A stretch of 64,000 nucleotides of DNA from contig CM119268.1 of assembly GCA_051294375.1 (NCBI GenBank), forward strand, positions 10,299,607 through 10,363,606, written 5' to 3'. The DNA is from Paraspadella gotoi. Taxonomy: Eukaryota > Chaetognatha. Position 1 is the stretch's first letter. Each line of letters opens with the position of its first letter. This document shows positions 38,423-50,725 of this stretch, piece by piece. The notes beneath the pieces were generated by a model. It ran no database searches and was not told the origin of the DNA. It worked only from the letters and a program-made list of their open reading frames with translations. Position numbers and translations under genes: made by a program.

Positions 38423-40338
38423 ATGTCACTTATGAGTAAAAAGCCGCTGAAGCCTTTCGGAGAGATCGATTCTTCTTTGAAGGAATTAGCACCCACGTAC
38501 AGGTAAGGTATTTTTTTATGACTGAAAAAGTAGATTATTTTGTGTGAACAATCAACGCAGAAACCATGACGGATTTTTGATGCCCATGGGGATGAGCGAA
38601 GACAATATGAAGTCAGCGTTAAATTACCAAGCTGAAGAAGATGACGTCTTCATTGCGACTTATCCGAAATGTGGGACAACTTGGATGCAGGTAACGGCTA
38701 TTTTTTTTAAATGTACTTAGAAACTAAAGTTATTCATGTATTTCAATTTTTGGTTTCTTATTTCATGGCGTTTCAGGAAATTAATTGTGGTAAGTCTAAT
38801 CCTTTTTTTTTCGTGGTTTCTGTGATTTTATTTTTACTTTTTGTATTGCTGCACATTTTGTATTTCTGAGTTCCTGAATTATTACAATTTTTGCCAAATT
38901 CTTTTCTTTTTTTTGCGTTTGACTTTTTGAAAAAATGGTTTCAAAGGGCAAAACCGGATAAAAACGTTTTTTCTCCGCAAACATTGAATAATTATTATAA
39001 AATTGATTTTATTATGAATTTTTACGAAATTTGCTATAATCGCTATAATCGACTCTCTAAAATACAGTCATAGTTTATACACAACCGTTAAGATCAGGGG
39101 TCGACGCGCGAATCTTCTTCTTCATCCTGTTATCGTGTCCTCTTCCTTCACAGAGCGACGGTTTCTCTCATTCTAGATTTCACTTCTCCTTTTCTCTGTA
39201 ATTTTTGATATTTTTCTGGACTCTCTCAATACACGCTTTCACCATTATTTCTCGAGTTCTTCTTCAAACAGAGTCTTATTTCAGTCACATTATTTTATCT
39301 CTTATTTCTGCAATATCATCTCCCCTTTTCTGATTTTTCATCAGTACGTCCTCTATCTGTTGAAAAACAAAGGCGAGCCTCTTCCCGCGCGCGGGAACAT
39401 CTCGATTGAGGCGCCTCATTTGGAGGAAATGGGTGGCGAGTTTATCGCGAGCTGCTCTCAACCGCGAATCATTAAGACTCACCTGCCTTTCGACTTGGTG
39501 CCTTGGAACGATAAGGCCAAGTGAGTCACTTTTTCTGTTTTTTTTTTTTTTTTTTTTTTTGGTCCGAAATGTTTTGACTTCGACTTTCAATTAAAATGAA
39601 GATACGTGTGCGTGGCCCGCAATCCTAAAGACTGCGTCACGTCGTTCTATTATCACACAAAGAACTTCGTCAACCATTACTCATTCAAGGGAGACTTCTC
39701 GGTTTACTTCGAGTGTTTCCTCGCGGGATACGTCGACTTTAACTCGTGAATATCGACCAATAATTCACTCTATGGTCACTTCCACAGGAAAATTATTTAT
39801 TTTAAATTGAAATTTATAGTTACTTCGATCATCTTAACTCGTGGTACGAAGAGCGGAATAAAGCCAATGTCCTGTTCCTCACCTACGAGGAGATGAAAGA
39901 GGATCTCGCTCAATGCGTCAAACGACTGGGCGAGTTTTTGGGCGGCGAGTGGGAATCCAATTCAAAGGATGAGGCTGTTGTTAAAGCAATTCTGAAGGTA
40001 CCGAATGACTCAGCCCGCTCCGAGTTTTTTTTTTCCTCAAATCGGCTACGATAAAAAGTATAAGGAATATCGGCTTTGTTTTACTTACCCAGCTCGGTAC
40101 ATGGTAAGTCGGTTTTTTTTCTCGAATCCAGCATTCCGATATCTCTTCGATGAAGTCGGATCCTTCTAAATGGGTTTTCACAGCAAACGACCAATTTATA
40201 CGAAAAGGGATCGTCGGCGACTGGAGAAATCAGCTGACTCCCACCCAGTCGCGCCGACTCGACGAAAAGTTTCGTCAAGAATGCGGGAATACAAGCGCTA
40301 TCCGACTCTGGGAAAAGTATGGTATTCCGGAGATGTGA
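38423..40338 (+). CDS. Cytosolic sulfotransferase (SULT family)
   Basis: Transfers sulfate from PAPS to small hydroxyl or amine substrates. Exons 38423-38502, 38561-38690, 39345-39520, 39602-39745, 39820-39997, 40132-40338; 304 aa, usual for SULTs. The 5'-phosphosulfate loop TYPKCGTTWMQ, the 3'-phosphate motif VCVARNPKDCVTSFYYH and the C-terminal RKGIVGDWRNQ (RKGxxGDWKN) are intact. A catalytic His is expected in IIKTHLPFDLVP. Exon 2 joins directly to exon 3 (WMQ|YVLYLLKNKGEPL). A 13-base exon-like patch in that intron near 38,778 would break the frame. The substrate and the exact SULT subfamily cannot be read from sequence. Confidence 0.95.
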
Positions 40339-40504
40339 TACTCTTTCTCGGATTAGTACTTTTTTTAATCATCTCTTACACTTTCAACGTTCTAAGTGCC
40401 AAATGTGAAATTTTTAATTTCTTGCTTTATCTTTCTTTATCTCTGAGTTTTATTTTAGTTATAAATTAAAGCTTTTTAATTAAAGATCATCCAAAAAAAT
40501 TGAA

Positions 40505-41716
40505 ATGGAGCGATTGGGACATGATGGCGATGCGGCAGTATCACGGTTTGATACTGCTTGGTTTTCCCGTCGACTCAGCGCCGACGTCGTGTCTGTTGAT
40601 TGGGGCGATACTGTAGTCGCTGGTTTCGTCAGCGGTATCAAAAGGGTTCGGGTTATCACGCGAAGCGGTGAGACCATGGCCCTTGTCCTAAAAATTCTTC
40701 ACGAGGGCAGTTCGGTTGACCGCCAAACCGTAGTGTCGCTCGGCGTTGCTCGCGAAGCCGACTTTTATAACTTCCTGGTGGTTTTGCCGCCGGACCAGCG
40801 TGCCGCCTTTGATGCGGTTCTTCCACGCGTCTATTTCGCCGAAAGCGACTGGAAGACTGGGATGAAGACCATCATCCTGGAAGATTTGAGCGACGATAGC
40901 AACGGAAGGGGATTGAATTCCGGATACTTTTTTGGTCCTGGAAACCCAATCAACTGGAACAAGGATTTGGTGGCATTGACGGAATCATGTCCCGATGTCG
41001 ATGCTGAAATGGTTGCACTTGTCAGCTTTTTGTCCCTCGCCAAAATCCACGCCTGCTTTTGGCTTCAAGACGACTTGCTGGAAATTCCTTGGCTTCACTG
41101 GACCGGTTGGATAAAGGGAGAAAATCAGGAAGGATGGGAACTGGCGATGGACCGTTCACGTGAGGCCTTTCAAAGGATGAAATCCGCTTTAGAGGCGGGT
41201 ACTTACCCGCACGATATTCCGTCGGAACTTTTTCGTTGCGCGGTTAAATCTTTTGGTAAATTGACTTGGAAAGATTTTCGAGAAGAAATAAAAACGACTC
41301 AGTGGACTTTTGTTCACGGTGATTTTCATCCGGGAAATATAATGTGGATGAAAGATAGTGGACAAGTAAAGTTTCTCGATTGGGAAATGGTAGGGGTTTC
41401 CAGCGGCCCACAGGAACTGGGTCAGTATGTGATATCTCATATGGATATCAACAAGTACGGCAAGCAAACCCATGAACGTTTGGTGAGGGCTTATTATGAA
41501 GAACTGATTAGAGTCAGTCCAAACTTAAAAGCAAAGTTTCCCTTCGAACTCTGCTGGCAAGAGTTCGTTTATGGGGGCTTCAGAAAGTGGTTGTGGATGA
41601 TGCCCAACATGGGCGAGTGGTTCCCGGCTGCGATTCCTTTTTTTGTTAGTCAAATTGAAGGGTTTCGTCGAATTCACGAGATTGATGAAGAAAAAGTTGG
41701 GTTTCCGAGGTTGTAA
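40505..41716 (+). CDS. APH/choline-kinase-like phosphotransferase, intronless
   Basis: A 403-aa protein in one uninterrupted exon. It has the small-molecule kinase signature: a possible ATP lysine in VLKIL (Lys63), the catalytic loop VHGDFHPGNIMW (His271, Asp273, Asn278) and the metal-binding LDWEMV (Asp292). This suits the aminoglycoside phosphotransferase / CHK / ecdysteroid-kinase-like group, whose members phosphorylate varied small molecules; the substrate is unknown. It is the only intronless gene in the array, lying 166 bp after the sulfotransferase and 160 bp before CMTR2. Retroposition or lateral transfer would both explain that, and its codon use does not obviously differ from its neighbours. 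Confidence 0.85.
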   Translation: MERLGHDGDAAVSRFDTAWFSRRLSADVVSVDWGDTVVAGFVSGIKRVRVITRSGETMALVLKILHEGSSVDRQTVVSLGVAREADFYNFLVVLPPDQRAAFDAVLPRVYFAESDWKTGMKTIILEDLSDDSNGRGLNSGYFFGPGNPINWNKDLVALTESCPDVDAEMVALVSFLSLAKIHACFWLQDDLLEIPWLHWTGWIKGENQEGWELAMDRSREAFQRMKSALEAGTYPHDIPSELFRCAVKSFGKLTWKDFREEIKTTQWTFVHGDFHPGNIMWMKDSGQVKFLDWEMVGVSSGPQELGQYVISHMDINKYGKQTHERLVRAYYEELIRVSPNLKAKFPFELCWQEFVYGGFRKWLWMMPNMGEWFPAAIPFFVSQIEGFRRIHEIDEEKVGFPRL

Positions 41717-41876
41717 CTTTAATAGCTTGATTATGGGATGGCTAATGATATTTATTTTTAATGCCAAATTTTATGTTAATTTGTGATCAATAATTACTAA
41801 TCAGCTAATTAATCGTTGTATGACAATTTTCAGACTATTTTTACATAATTTGGTATTAACATTTCCGAACTGTCTA

Positions 41877-44800
41877 ATGCATCGTAAACGCAAGTCCTAT
41901 CCACGTGGAGACCACGACCAATATGCGGCGAAATTGGCGGAGGAGAGCCGCATCCTTGCGGATGTTACTATTGATCACGAAACCGCAAAGCAGGAAGCGG
42001 CGCGTCTCTTCGAAAAAGTCTTTGACTACGGATCCGACCCAGAGTGGACCCTAGCTCAGAATGTCGTGAGTTTTGGTGAAATACATACCCTGCTCAGGGA
42101 AAAAGTTTCTTTAAATGAGTTATTTTCACGTAGGAATTTCTCCGTCGAAGAGAAGATGAACGGGAATCGCGCACGGCGATAAAACTTCGTTTGATGTCGG
42201 CGAAGGAAAAGTTGATCGCCACTAAAACGGAGCTCAACGACTCGGCCATCGAGGAGTGGCGTCGCTTCACTAACTCCACTCATCGCGGTGGCCGAGTTAT
42301 TAATGACGTCCGCCGCAGGTGCTGCGCTGAGCTTCCGACGCAGGTTAGCGACAGGGGGCCCTATTTATTGCAGCTCGCCTTTTAAAAAATAAAGGCTATT
42401 GATTTCAATTTCATTCACTATTTTCCCCCCCGAAGGCGTGGTGCAAATTTCGAGAGATTCTGGTCCTCATCGGTGACTCAATTCCCGTAGATTGGACGTC
42501 GTCGTCTTCTTCTTTTTTTTCAGTCCCTCACGATATTAACTCGATTTCGACCGATCTTCGAAACTCTTCGTCATCGTTCAACGATTTCCCGTACGCTTCG
42601 ATCCAATTCCCAGACTCCTCTCCCGACCGCCCCCCTTCTGAAAGCTCTTCCACGTTTCTGACCGGACCTGCATCGAATAACGCTCAGCTCGAAACTTTTC
42701 ACCTCTGCGAGGCGCCGGGCGCCTTTATCGCCAGTCTTAATCACTACCTGCTCAACAGAGATTATCGCGGTGACTGGCATTGGACCGCCAACACCATGAA
42801 CCCATACCACGAAGGTAAATTGAAAGTCTTGGAAGGAAAAATCTTCTGTTTTTTCTCAATCCTTATTAAATTATACAGCGGAATATTTGGATAAGATGAT
42901 TAATGACGACCGACTTATTTACAACACTCTGTCAAGATGGGAATTCGGTCCGTCTAATGTTGGCGATATTATGGACCCACTGACTCTTAAGGCGCTTATA
43001 AGGCGAGTCAATCGAGCATCCACCGACGACGATCCAGACGGCTTGCATCCACCCACTCCGGTAAAACTATTTGGCATTTTATTATTCTAAACAGAAACGC
43101 AACGAAACTGAAAGGATTAATTATAACTTAAATGAATTTTCCAGTTTGGCACTGACGGTGACCTTTCCTTTGGCGTCCATCTCGTAACAGCGGACGGGAG
43201 TGTAAGCTGTGCCAATGACCCCGCCGAACAAGAGAGTACTGTTGCGTCTCTTCACTGGTGCGAAGCGGTCGCTGCCTTTAGTATCCTTAAAAAAGGTAAG
43301 TCGTTAACATTTGAACTTTGTTAAAAGAAATTAAGTTGACCTTTCCCCAGGTGGTTCGCTTGTCCTAAAGATGTTTACGCTTTTCGAAGACTCTTCAATT
43401 TGCCTTTTGTATCTCCTCAACTCTCTTTTCAAGCGAGTCCGCGTCGTTAAACCGGCAACGTCCAAGGCGGGAAATTCCGAATGTTACGTCTTAGCGGAGG
43501 TTTTCATCATCAGACCTCATAGATTTTCCCAGTATCTGCCTCTTATTTTTTTTTACGCATTTTTGATTATTTCGCCAAGGTTTTCAACGATCGACTTTGG
43601 TTGAGCCTGTTAGCCAATTTCCTTCGCCCCCACTACGGCTTGAACCTGGCATCTCAAGCAGTTTCTTTAATTCTAAATTTGGTGCCCGAGTCTTTTATGA
43701 AGAGACATTTTGAATGCGTCGAGACTTTCAAGGTTATCGCAATTGCATTAAAGATACCGATATAATGATCACCCCAAATTGACCTTTCGCTCCCTCCTTC
43801 AGAATTGGCAAACGAGTCACATCGAAGAGAACATCGAGCTTCATGCGAAGTCATTCCGCTCTCCGTCCGAATTCGAAGCCGAAATGAATCGAGTTCGCCG
43901 TGTGCAGATCGAAGTCTCGCGTCTTTTCTTCGCTCGTGCTAGGCTCAAGGTGAATTAACTTAACTTAACTTGCCTAATCATCGCTTGGCTCTTTAAAATC
44001 ATAAGCTTCGTAGATTCGTAGATTTATTTGTATAAATGAGACTTATTGTACTAGGATTATTCTCCCTCTTTTCTAATTTAAATATTTAATACTATGATGT
44101 TCCATAATTATTTAACAGTATAGATACGTAGATGAACTTTTAATAATTTGCGTATTTTGTAGGCCATTTCCCGAGATCACCACCTTGCGCCCACAAGGGT
44201 CGTGTCGCCAGCCCACTCCATCTCTCCGCACAACTCACTCGAAGGAAGTTATAACCAGAGACGCGAAGAGGCTCTGTTACCCTGGACCCAAAGAATCAAA
44301 ACTGTTATTCCTAAGGTTAAATTAATTTCCGCTAACCTTTTTGTTTTCATTCGCCAAGAGGTTTATTTTTCTGTTTCCTCCTATTCCCCTTATAGGACTA
44401 CACGAAAGTTGCTATCCCTTTCTCCGCTTCGTGGGTACGAAACTATGAACAAACGCCATCCCCCGCGCTTCTATGTCACTTTCGCAAGAACTGCTTCATT
44501 TATGGGAGTCGCTGTGATACTGTGAACAATTCGTTATTCATCGATCCGCAGTCCACGAGAGATTGGCACCTCGCAGTTGACTCTTCAAGTTTTCAATCCC
44601 GTCATATCTATGGCGTTGACTCCATGGTAAATGCTCAGAACGAGAATTTCTCTAATTTAATCTCCTGAGGTCAATCGCTATTTCAAAGAGAAGTAGCGAG
44701 GGTTTTCTCGCTCATTTAATTTAATAAGTACACCAAACACACAAAATAGTTGCTGGCCAGTGGCGATTAAAAGTTCAATCTAATCCCGCGTTTTTTGTTT

Positions 44801-46016
44801 TTTTTGTTGTTGTTTTTGTTTTGTTTTGTTTTTTTGTTTAGACCGTCAGCAACATCAATGACAAGTTCGTGGACGAGTATTCTAAGTACTTCACGAAGTC
44901 TACAAATCTATTTGAGTACATTCTACCCGAACTTTCTGAACTCGCAGATTGGCAAGTAGTGGAGCGACACCGCTCTTTTCTAAATAAGGTATTTATTTTT
45001 TAATTTCTTGAATATTGATGGAGATGATTTTAAAATCACGAGTAATTTTTTCGTTCCCCCACTCCCTTCAGGGTGGTCAGGTCATCTACTACTTTTCTTG
45101 CGTCGACTTCGCCGCCGTATCTGCCGCAGGCGGACTTTCTCTTGAAGAATCAACTTCGCCGCCTCTCATGCTTTCGCTTTTAAGGCGCTTGTTCGGCGTC
45201 GACGGCGCCTGCCCGCCTATTCGTGGCTCGCACTTGTTGCTGCATCTACCCCCGATCATGTCGCGATTCTCTGCTTGTTTCGTAAATTTCGTCGCTTCTT
45301 ACTTTGACGTGTGGTCATTGGGCACTGCCGACAATCTCGTAGACTTTACTCATCGGTGCGAATTCGAAGAAGACTTAGAACGGTGCGGGAGCTCCCTGAG
45401 CTATGCTTCCCAGCTCCCGTCCTTCTTTTTCTTTGGGGCCTCGTTTCGTTTAGATCGGGGTTCTGACAAAGACGACGTTGCTTTAAAAGCCGCGAAAGAA
45501 TTCGTGACTGCTTTAGAGAAGAATGTTACTAGTGGAATTGTTCAGACAGAAGATCTTGAAAGTAATGAGATTGATTCTAACTCGGTTAAGTACAAACCAC
45601 CTGATCTCGGCGTTGTAATGCAAGACTTGGTGCGATCCGCTAAGAGGTCGGAGTCGTTTAATGAACCAAGAAATGAAGAAACGGAGGCGATTTCGGACAT
45701 GGTGGTTGGCGGCGTTACCAATAATACACCTGTAAAAAATACTTCGTTTTCTCGTGCTGAGTCTTTGTCAGTTGCAACAACGTCAATGTTGACTTCGATA
45801 ACTCCCGAAGTTTCCAACTCTGCCGACGAAAGATTTCATCTTCTCCAGTTCTTGCCTTTAGATAAGTTGAGCTCGCCGAGCTTTCTGTGCCACCTTCGTT
45901 CAACCAACGCAGCACTGATGCAGAAGCGGCTCAACTTTCTCATCGAGTTGGAGAGGACTGTAGACGAAGCCTCAAAAGGCCTTTCAGAGAAAAAACCATT
46001 GGTCCTACCTGAATAA
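41877..46016 (+). CDS. CMTR2: Cap-specific 2'-O-methyltransferase 2
   Basis: Methylates the ribose of the second transcribed nucleotide of capped mRNA. Twelve exons: 41877-42065, 42134-42343, 42436-42814, 42879-43060, 43145-43295, 43351-43499, 43580-43732, 43803-43949, 44163-44315, 44396-44626, 44842-44988, 45072-46016; 1011 aa (human 770). The SAM-binding [33 protein letters not shown] (catalytic Asp) and [17 protein letters not shown] (catalytic Lys) are conserved, as is [13 protein letters not shown]. An upstream AWCKFREIL matches the human CKFHEIL. Extra length comes from a Ser-rich insert in exon 3 and an acidic, Ser-rich insert in the last exon (about 45,450-45,840) before the conserved tail. 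The exon 6/7 intron is short (80 bases) with a weak GTTTTC donor. Confidence 0.95.
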
Positions 46017-46229
46017 CTCCAAAGCAAGTTTTTTCTCTTCTCTTTATTGATCTGTGATATTTTGTCAAATAATGTTCACCGAAGAATAATGCAATTTGTT
46101 GTTTCGCTTTTCGCATCGCCGGAAAATCTGTTCAGTTACAAAGTTTTATTATTTAACTTTGACGAATATCTTTTTTATTTTAGGTTAAGATTTATATTAT
46201 ATATACATATATTTATTTACTGAGTTACA

Positions 46230-47089
46230 ATGCGGCCGTTGGTCAGCCGTCTCGCAGGATGTCCAGCATCCATGGCTTTCGCAGCCGCCTCGGTTCCAGT
46301 AGCTGGCGGTGTGTTTTGGGTGTCTACGCGCGGCTTCTTCCGCTCGGCGAAGGCGGCATCCGGCTCCGGCCTTCCTCGCGTTTTCTTTGACGTTAAAGCG
46401 GACAACGAGGACATCGGCCGAATTGTCATCGAACTGAGGTCCGACGTTGTACCAAAGACTGCCGAAAATTTCCGGCAGCTGTGCACTGGTAAGAAAGATT
46501 TACGATACGATTTATCGTACTTCTTCCAAAACTTTACAACTCGTTTTTCAGGCGAAGCGGGATTCGGCTATAAAAACGCTCCTTTTCACCGCATCATTCC
46601 GGGATTCATGTGCCAAGGTGGAGACATGACCCGTGGGGATGGAACAGGGGGTAAGAGCATTTACGGCAACAAGTTCAAGGACGAAAACTTTAAGCTCAAA
46701 CACACGGGACCTGGAATCCTCTCCATGGCCAACGCGGGTAAATCCAGTGGGCGGATTGTTTGCTTTCTTCATTTGGTCGAGCTAAAACATTTTCTTTCTC
46801 CGCAGGACCGAATACGAACGGAAGCCAATTTTTCATATGCACTGCCGTGACATCGTGGCTGGATGGCGCCCACGTCGTTTTCGGTAGCGTCGTTGAAGGC
46901 ATGGAGGTTGGTCTCCTTGACTGTTGCCCGTGGCGCAATGTTGAAAAGAGCATATCGATAATGTCATTATATGGACAGGTCGTAACAAAAATGGAAGCCC
47001 TCGGCAGCCGCAGTGGGCGGACGAGCCGAAAAGTTTGGATCAGCGACAGCGGGGAACTTGCTACCGAAAAGAGAGCTGTCGAGGAATGA
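46230..47089 (+). CDS. PPIF: Mitochondrial cyclophilin-type peptidyl-prolyl isomerase
   Basis: Proline cis-trans isomerase. Exons 46230-46488, 46552-46737, 46806-46906, 46979-47089; 218 aa. The first ~47 residues are Arg-, Ser- and Ala-rich without acids ([20 protein letters not shown]...), like a mitochondrial presequence, so cyclophilin D is the best guess. Domain: [40 protein letters not shown] (active-site Arg and Phe), NGSQFFICT (Gln, Phe) and [11 protein letters not shown] (Trp, His) are complete, so the enzyme should be active. The symbol rests on the presequence only; another organellar paralogue is possible. Confidence 0.9.
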
Positions 47090-47314
47090 AAAAGACAGAG
47101 CCGAGAATTTCGTGTCTAAGTTGGAAGAGCGAATTTTGTGCGGAAACTAGTTGTCGAGTCATCGGTTAATTTACTTGACTGATTGGCTCTCGTTTGTTAT
47201 AATGAATGTTTTTGTTTGAAAAAGAATGAAAATACTTTAGCGCTCGACCAGAGTCGAGTGTTAAGCGTGATGATCGCGTCAAGATGATCAAGAGAGAGCC
47301 GTCGCTTTTAAGTC

Positions 47315-48937
47315 ATGAGGAGAGGTCTTCGTCATTTTGCCGGCGTCCTCGCCGCAGAAACACATTCTCCGGACTGCGTAGCATTGGCGGCCGCGTTGAC
47401 ATGTGACGTCGCGTCTCGTCGGAGATTCGCTTCATACAGCGACGATCATTATGTAACTCTGGGCGTGCCCGAAGACGCTACGCCGCAGGAGATCAAGAAA
47501 GGTAGGGTAGGTGCCTTTGGTTCGTTACAGAAACATTAGTAATAGAATTTTCGTGCTTTATTCTAGCATTCTACACCCTTTCTAAACGCTGCCATCCCGA
47601 TCTTCACTCCGAAGATAAAGCGATGGAGGAAAAATTCAAGAACCTCTCTATCGCCTACGAGGTTTTGAACAACCCTCAAAAGCGGCGGGCGTACGACGTT
47701 GATTTACGTGGGAGTCGACCGGCTAGGAGATGGAACCAAAAGATCCAGCACCCCGCCGGTTAATGAAAAAATATTAAATTGAGATATGGCTAGAAAAAGT
47801 CGATAAATCTTTAACAAGTACACAAGTAATTAAGTCAAATACTAACTCCTATTTTGCGACTCATATTCATAACTATTTGGATGAAATTATTACTCAGCGA
47901 TGAACCGTCAACTTCAGTACTCCTTCACCGGTGCGGATTACGCTGCATGGCGCGAGAGACGTCGACGAGCGGCGATGAACGAAGACGACCAATATAATGA
48001 CTGGACCGACGAATGGATCAAATATCAGCGGAGAAAAATGTGGGAGAGGATGGACCTGGACCAGGACGAGCACTACCGAGGTCGCGCCACGATGAGGGAC
48101 CAATGGAGGTAAGAACCAGGTCGGTGGTTGTGGCAGTCGAGTTGTCTTGACTTTACGATTAAACTGGCGCTGATTCTTTCAGATGGAATGAAGATCCCGA
48201 AGACTTCTTTAAAGGACGGATGGATGAAAAATATACTGAGAGGTTTCGAGAAAAGGAGAAAGATTGGGTAGGTTCAAGTCATGGCCGTATTAACTATTGC
48301 ACCGATCTCACGTTAAATCACTTGACGCAATTAGATCGCGCTTTATCCGGTCGCCGTCATCGTCTTCATCGTGATCTACGTATATTTGGAATATCGTTTC
48401 CGGGACTCGCCGGACCTGTCGGTCGTGGCTCCACCAGTCGTGAAAGTGGTTTCGCATAAAACAAACTCGGAAACGGAGCGGGAGAGAAGGGAAGCGCGGG
48501 AGAGAAGGAAGGAAGAGGAGCGGATCGAGGCGGAAATTAGGGACGCAATTCGAAAAAGACGCAAAAAGATACGAAAAAAGGAGCGCGTTGCAGAGAAGAG
48601 TAAGGAGACGGATTTGAAAGACCCCGCGGCGACTGTCATCGCCACGTCTGGGGTTGCGGACAGAGAGTCGAGCGATTGCCACGACGCGCCTCTGGAGGCC
48701 GAAACCCCGACGGACTATTCGATCGTTGAGCCGGCGATTTCGAATGTTGCGCCGACTGATTTGAGCGTTGAGCGTACGGATTCGAACGTCCGGCCTGAGG
48801 ATACGACCTATACGTACGATGAAGAAAAAGATTCTCCTCTCGAAAAATCTTTTCGTGATAACGTTGTTTTTATTGACGGACAATTGGAAATGAGTGGATT
48901 ATTTTTTAGACGCTCGACGTCGTCAAGACCTGCATAA
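47315..48937 (+). CDS. DNAJC4-like J-domain membrane protein
   Basis: Hsp70 co-chaperone type. Exons 47315-47501, 47567-47758, 47898-48108, 48183-48267, 48335-48937; 425 aa. Residues 1-40 resemble an organelle-targeting sequence. The J domain (about 44-105) has HPD at 72-74 in KRCHPDLHSED and YEVLNNPQKRRAYD. A linker rich in Trp, Arg and Asp follows, then one membrane segment (about 226-245, IALYPVAVIVFIVIYVYLEY), a long charged coiled-coil-like stretch (ERERREARERRKEEERIEAE) and an acidic tail. J domain near the N terminus plus a later membrane helix matches DNAJC4, but the tail is longer than the human protein, so orthology is tentative. Confidence 0.85.
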
Positions 48938-49203
48938 TTGGGGCTATACTTTCATTATTTATTTTCGCTATACATACAATTGTTTTTAGTTTCCATAAAA
49001 GTTGAAGACAATAATAAATTAAAGAGTAAAAATAAGAGAACTTGAATGGATTATTTGAAGAGAATTATTATGAACAATAACTATTAACTATGATTCCATT
49101 CGTCGCATTTTTTGAATTATTTCCATTGACAATTTTGCTATTTAAATAAATCTACCAAAATTTTAGTTCTAGTGTTAAAACGAGACTTTAAAGAAAGGAA
49201 AGA

Positions 49204-50300
49204 ATGAGCACTTTGCGCCTGCAGAAACGGCTTTCGGCCGCTGTGCTGAAATGTGGCAGGAACAAAGTATGGATGGACCCCAACGAGATCAACGAGATCG
49301 CTAATGCTAATTCAAGACAGGTTATTCTTGTTAAATTTTATTATCGGTCTTTATACTAGGCCGAACTCGTTTGTACTAAAATCTTTAATTTTTTTTTCTG
49401 CAGAACATTCGTCGACTGATCAAGAATGGTCTGATCATTCAAAAGCCGCAGGCCGTCCATTCGCGCGCTCGTACAAGGAAGAATGCGCTGGCCCGCAGGT
49501 ATGCTGTATGTTTTTCGTAAAATATATTCCTTCGGTGTAAAAGAGATAGCCAGTGACAGAATATCGAGAGTTTCTTATTTTAAATCTCAGGAAAGGTCGT
49601 CATTCCGGACCTGGAAAGAGAAAAGGAACGGCCAACGCTCGAATGCCCGTCAAGGAGCTTTGGATGAGGAGGATGAGAGTCCTGAGGCGGCTACTGAAAA
49701 AGTACAGGGAGAACAAGAAGATTGACAGGCATCTGTATCACGAGTTGTACGTCAAGTGCAAGGTTCGATTTTTCCCAGATATCGATACGACAACATTACG
49801 ATGAATAGATGATTCATAAATTTTATTAGCGAGTGTACTTTTCAGTTTTGGGAGAATAATTTATTCTTATCTCGCCAATTAAATTGAAACAATAATTACA
49901 TTTATTGGGGAGACTTTTTAAACTTTTTAACACAACCTTTCATCGTATTTTTTTTTTCAGGGTAACGTTTTTAAAAACAAGCGTGTGTTGATGGAGTTTA
50001 TCCATAAGCGAAAGGCGGAAACCCTTCGTTCCAAGCAGTTGGCCGACCAGGCTGAGGCCAGGAGAAACAAGACGCGTGAAGCTAGAAAGCGCCGGTAAAT
50101 GTTTGAGGTTTTTACATCAAAACGTATTTTGTCGATAATTTGGCATTTCGAATCCCGAATCTCCCTTTGTGAGTCTTTTGATAATTAATGTCGATTTTAT
50201 CATTGCTTTTCGTTGATTCCGCAGAGAGGAACGATTGGCGGCGAAGAAGGCCGAGTCGCAGAAGATCTACGCGAAGGAGGATGAAGCTTCAAAAAAATAA
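49204..50300 (+). CDS. RPL19: 60S ribosomal protein L19 (eL19)
   Basis: Large ribosomal subunit protein. Exons 49204-49320, 49404-49498, 49591-49762, 49961-50094, 50225-50300; 197 aa (human 196). [55 protein letters not shown] and [10 protein letters not shown]-like [19 protein letters not shown] are close to the family over the whole length. Stop followed by a T-rich region; no clear oligopyrimidine tract at the ATG. Confidence 0.98.
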
Positions 50301-50725
50301 ACGTTTATTGCGTTAGCAATTTTGTACCTGGGATCATCGTTTATATTGATTAAAATATATTTTGGATTAAAAGATTTTCAGTTGTTCACTATAACATTTT
50401 AAAAACCTAAAGCTTCCAATTTGTGGTATTTTCTTTGTTTCCAGGTCACTCTCCCCTTGATCCTTCCCCCCTCCCCCCCTTTCGCGAACCCCCGTTATCT
50501 TATTTCATTTTTTTTGTTGCGGATAAAAAAAACTAGTGTAACTGGAAATACAAATATCAAAAAACAACTATAAAAATCGACACAAATATGACACCTTCGT
50601 CGCTCATTGCTCGACGGAAATGCAGAAATGAGCGACACGCCCCGACTTCGTCGTTCGCACCGTTGAAACTTCGCCCACCCTTCGTGACGACGCTGTACCC
50701 CTGATCTCTTCCCATGACAACCCCC
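50301..50725. other. Intergenic, convergent gene ends
   Basis: Region between the RPL19 stop and the stop of the candidate minus-strand gene. AT-rich with a C-rich patch near 50,455-50,485. Nothing else recognised. Confidence 0.5.

Noticed and set aside
38778-38790. 13-base exon candidate in the sulfotransferase intron
   Set aside because: It has AG and GT flanks, but inclusion would break the frame, whereas direct joining gives the family sequence.
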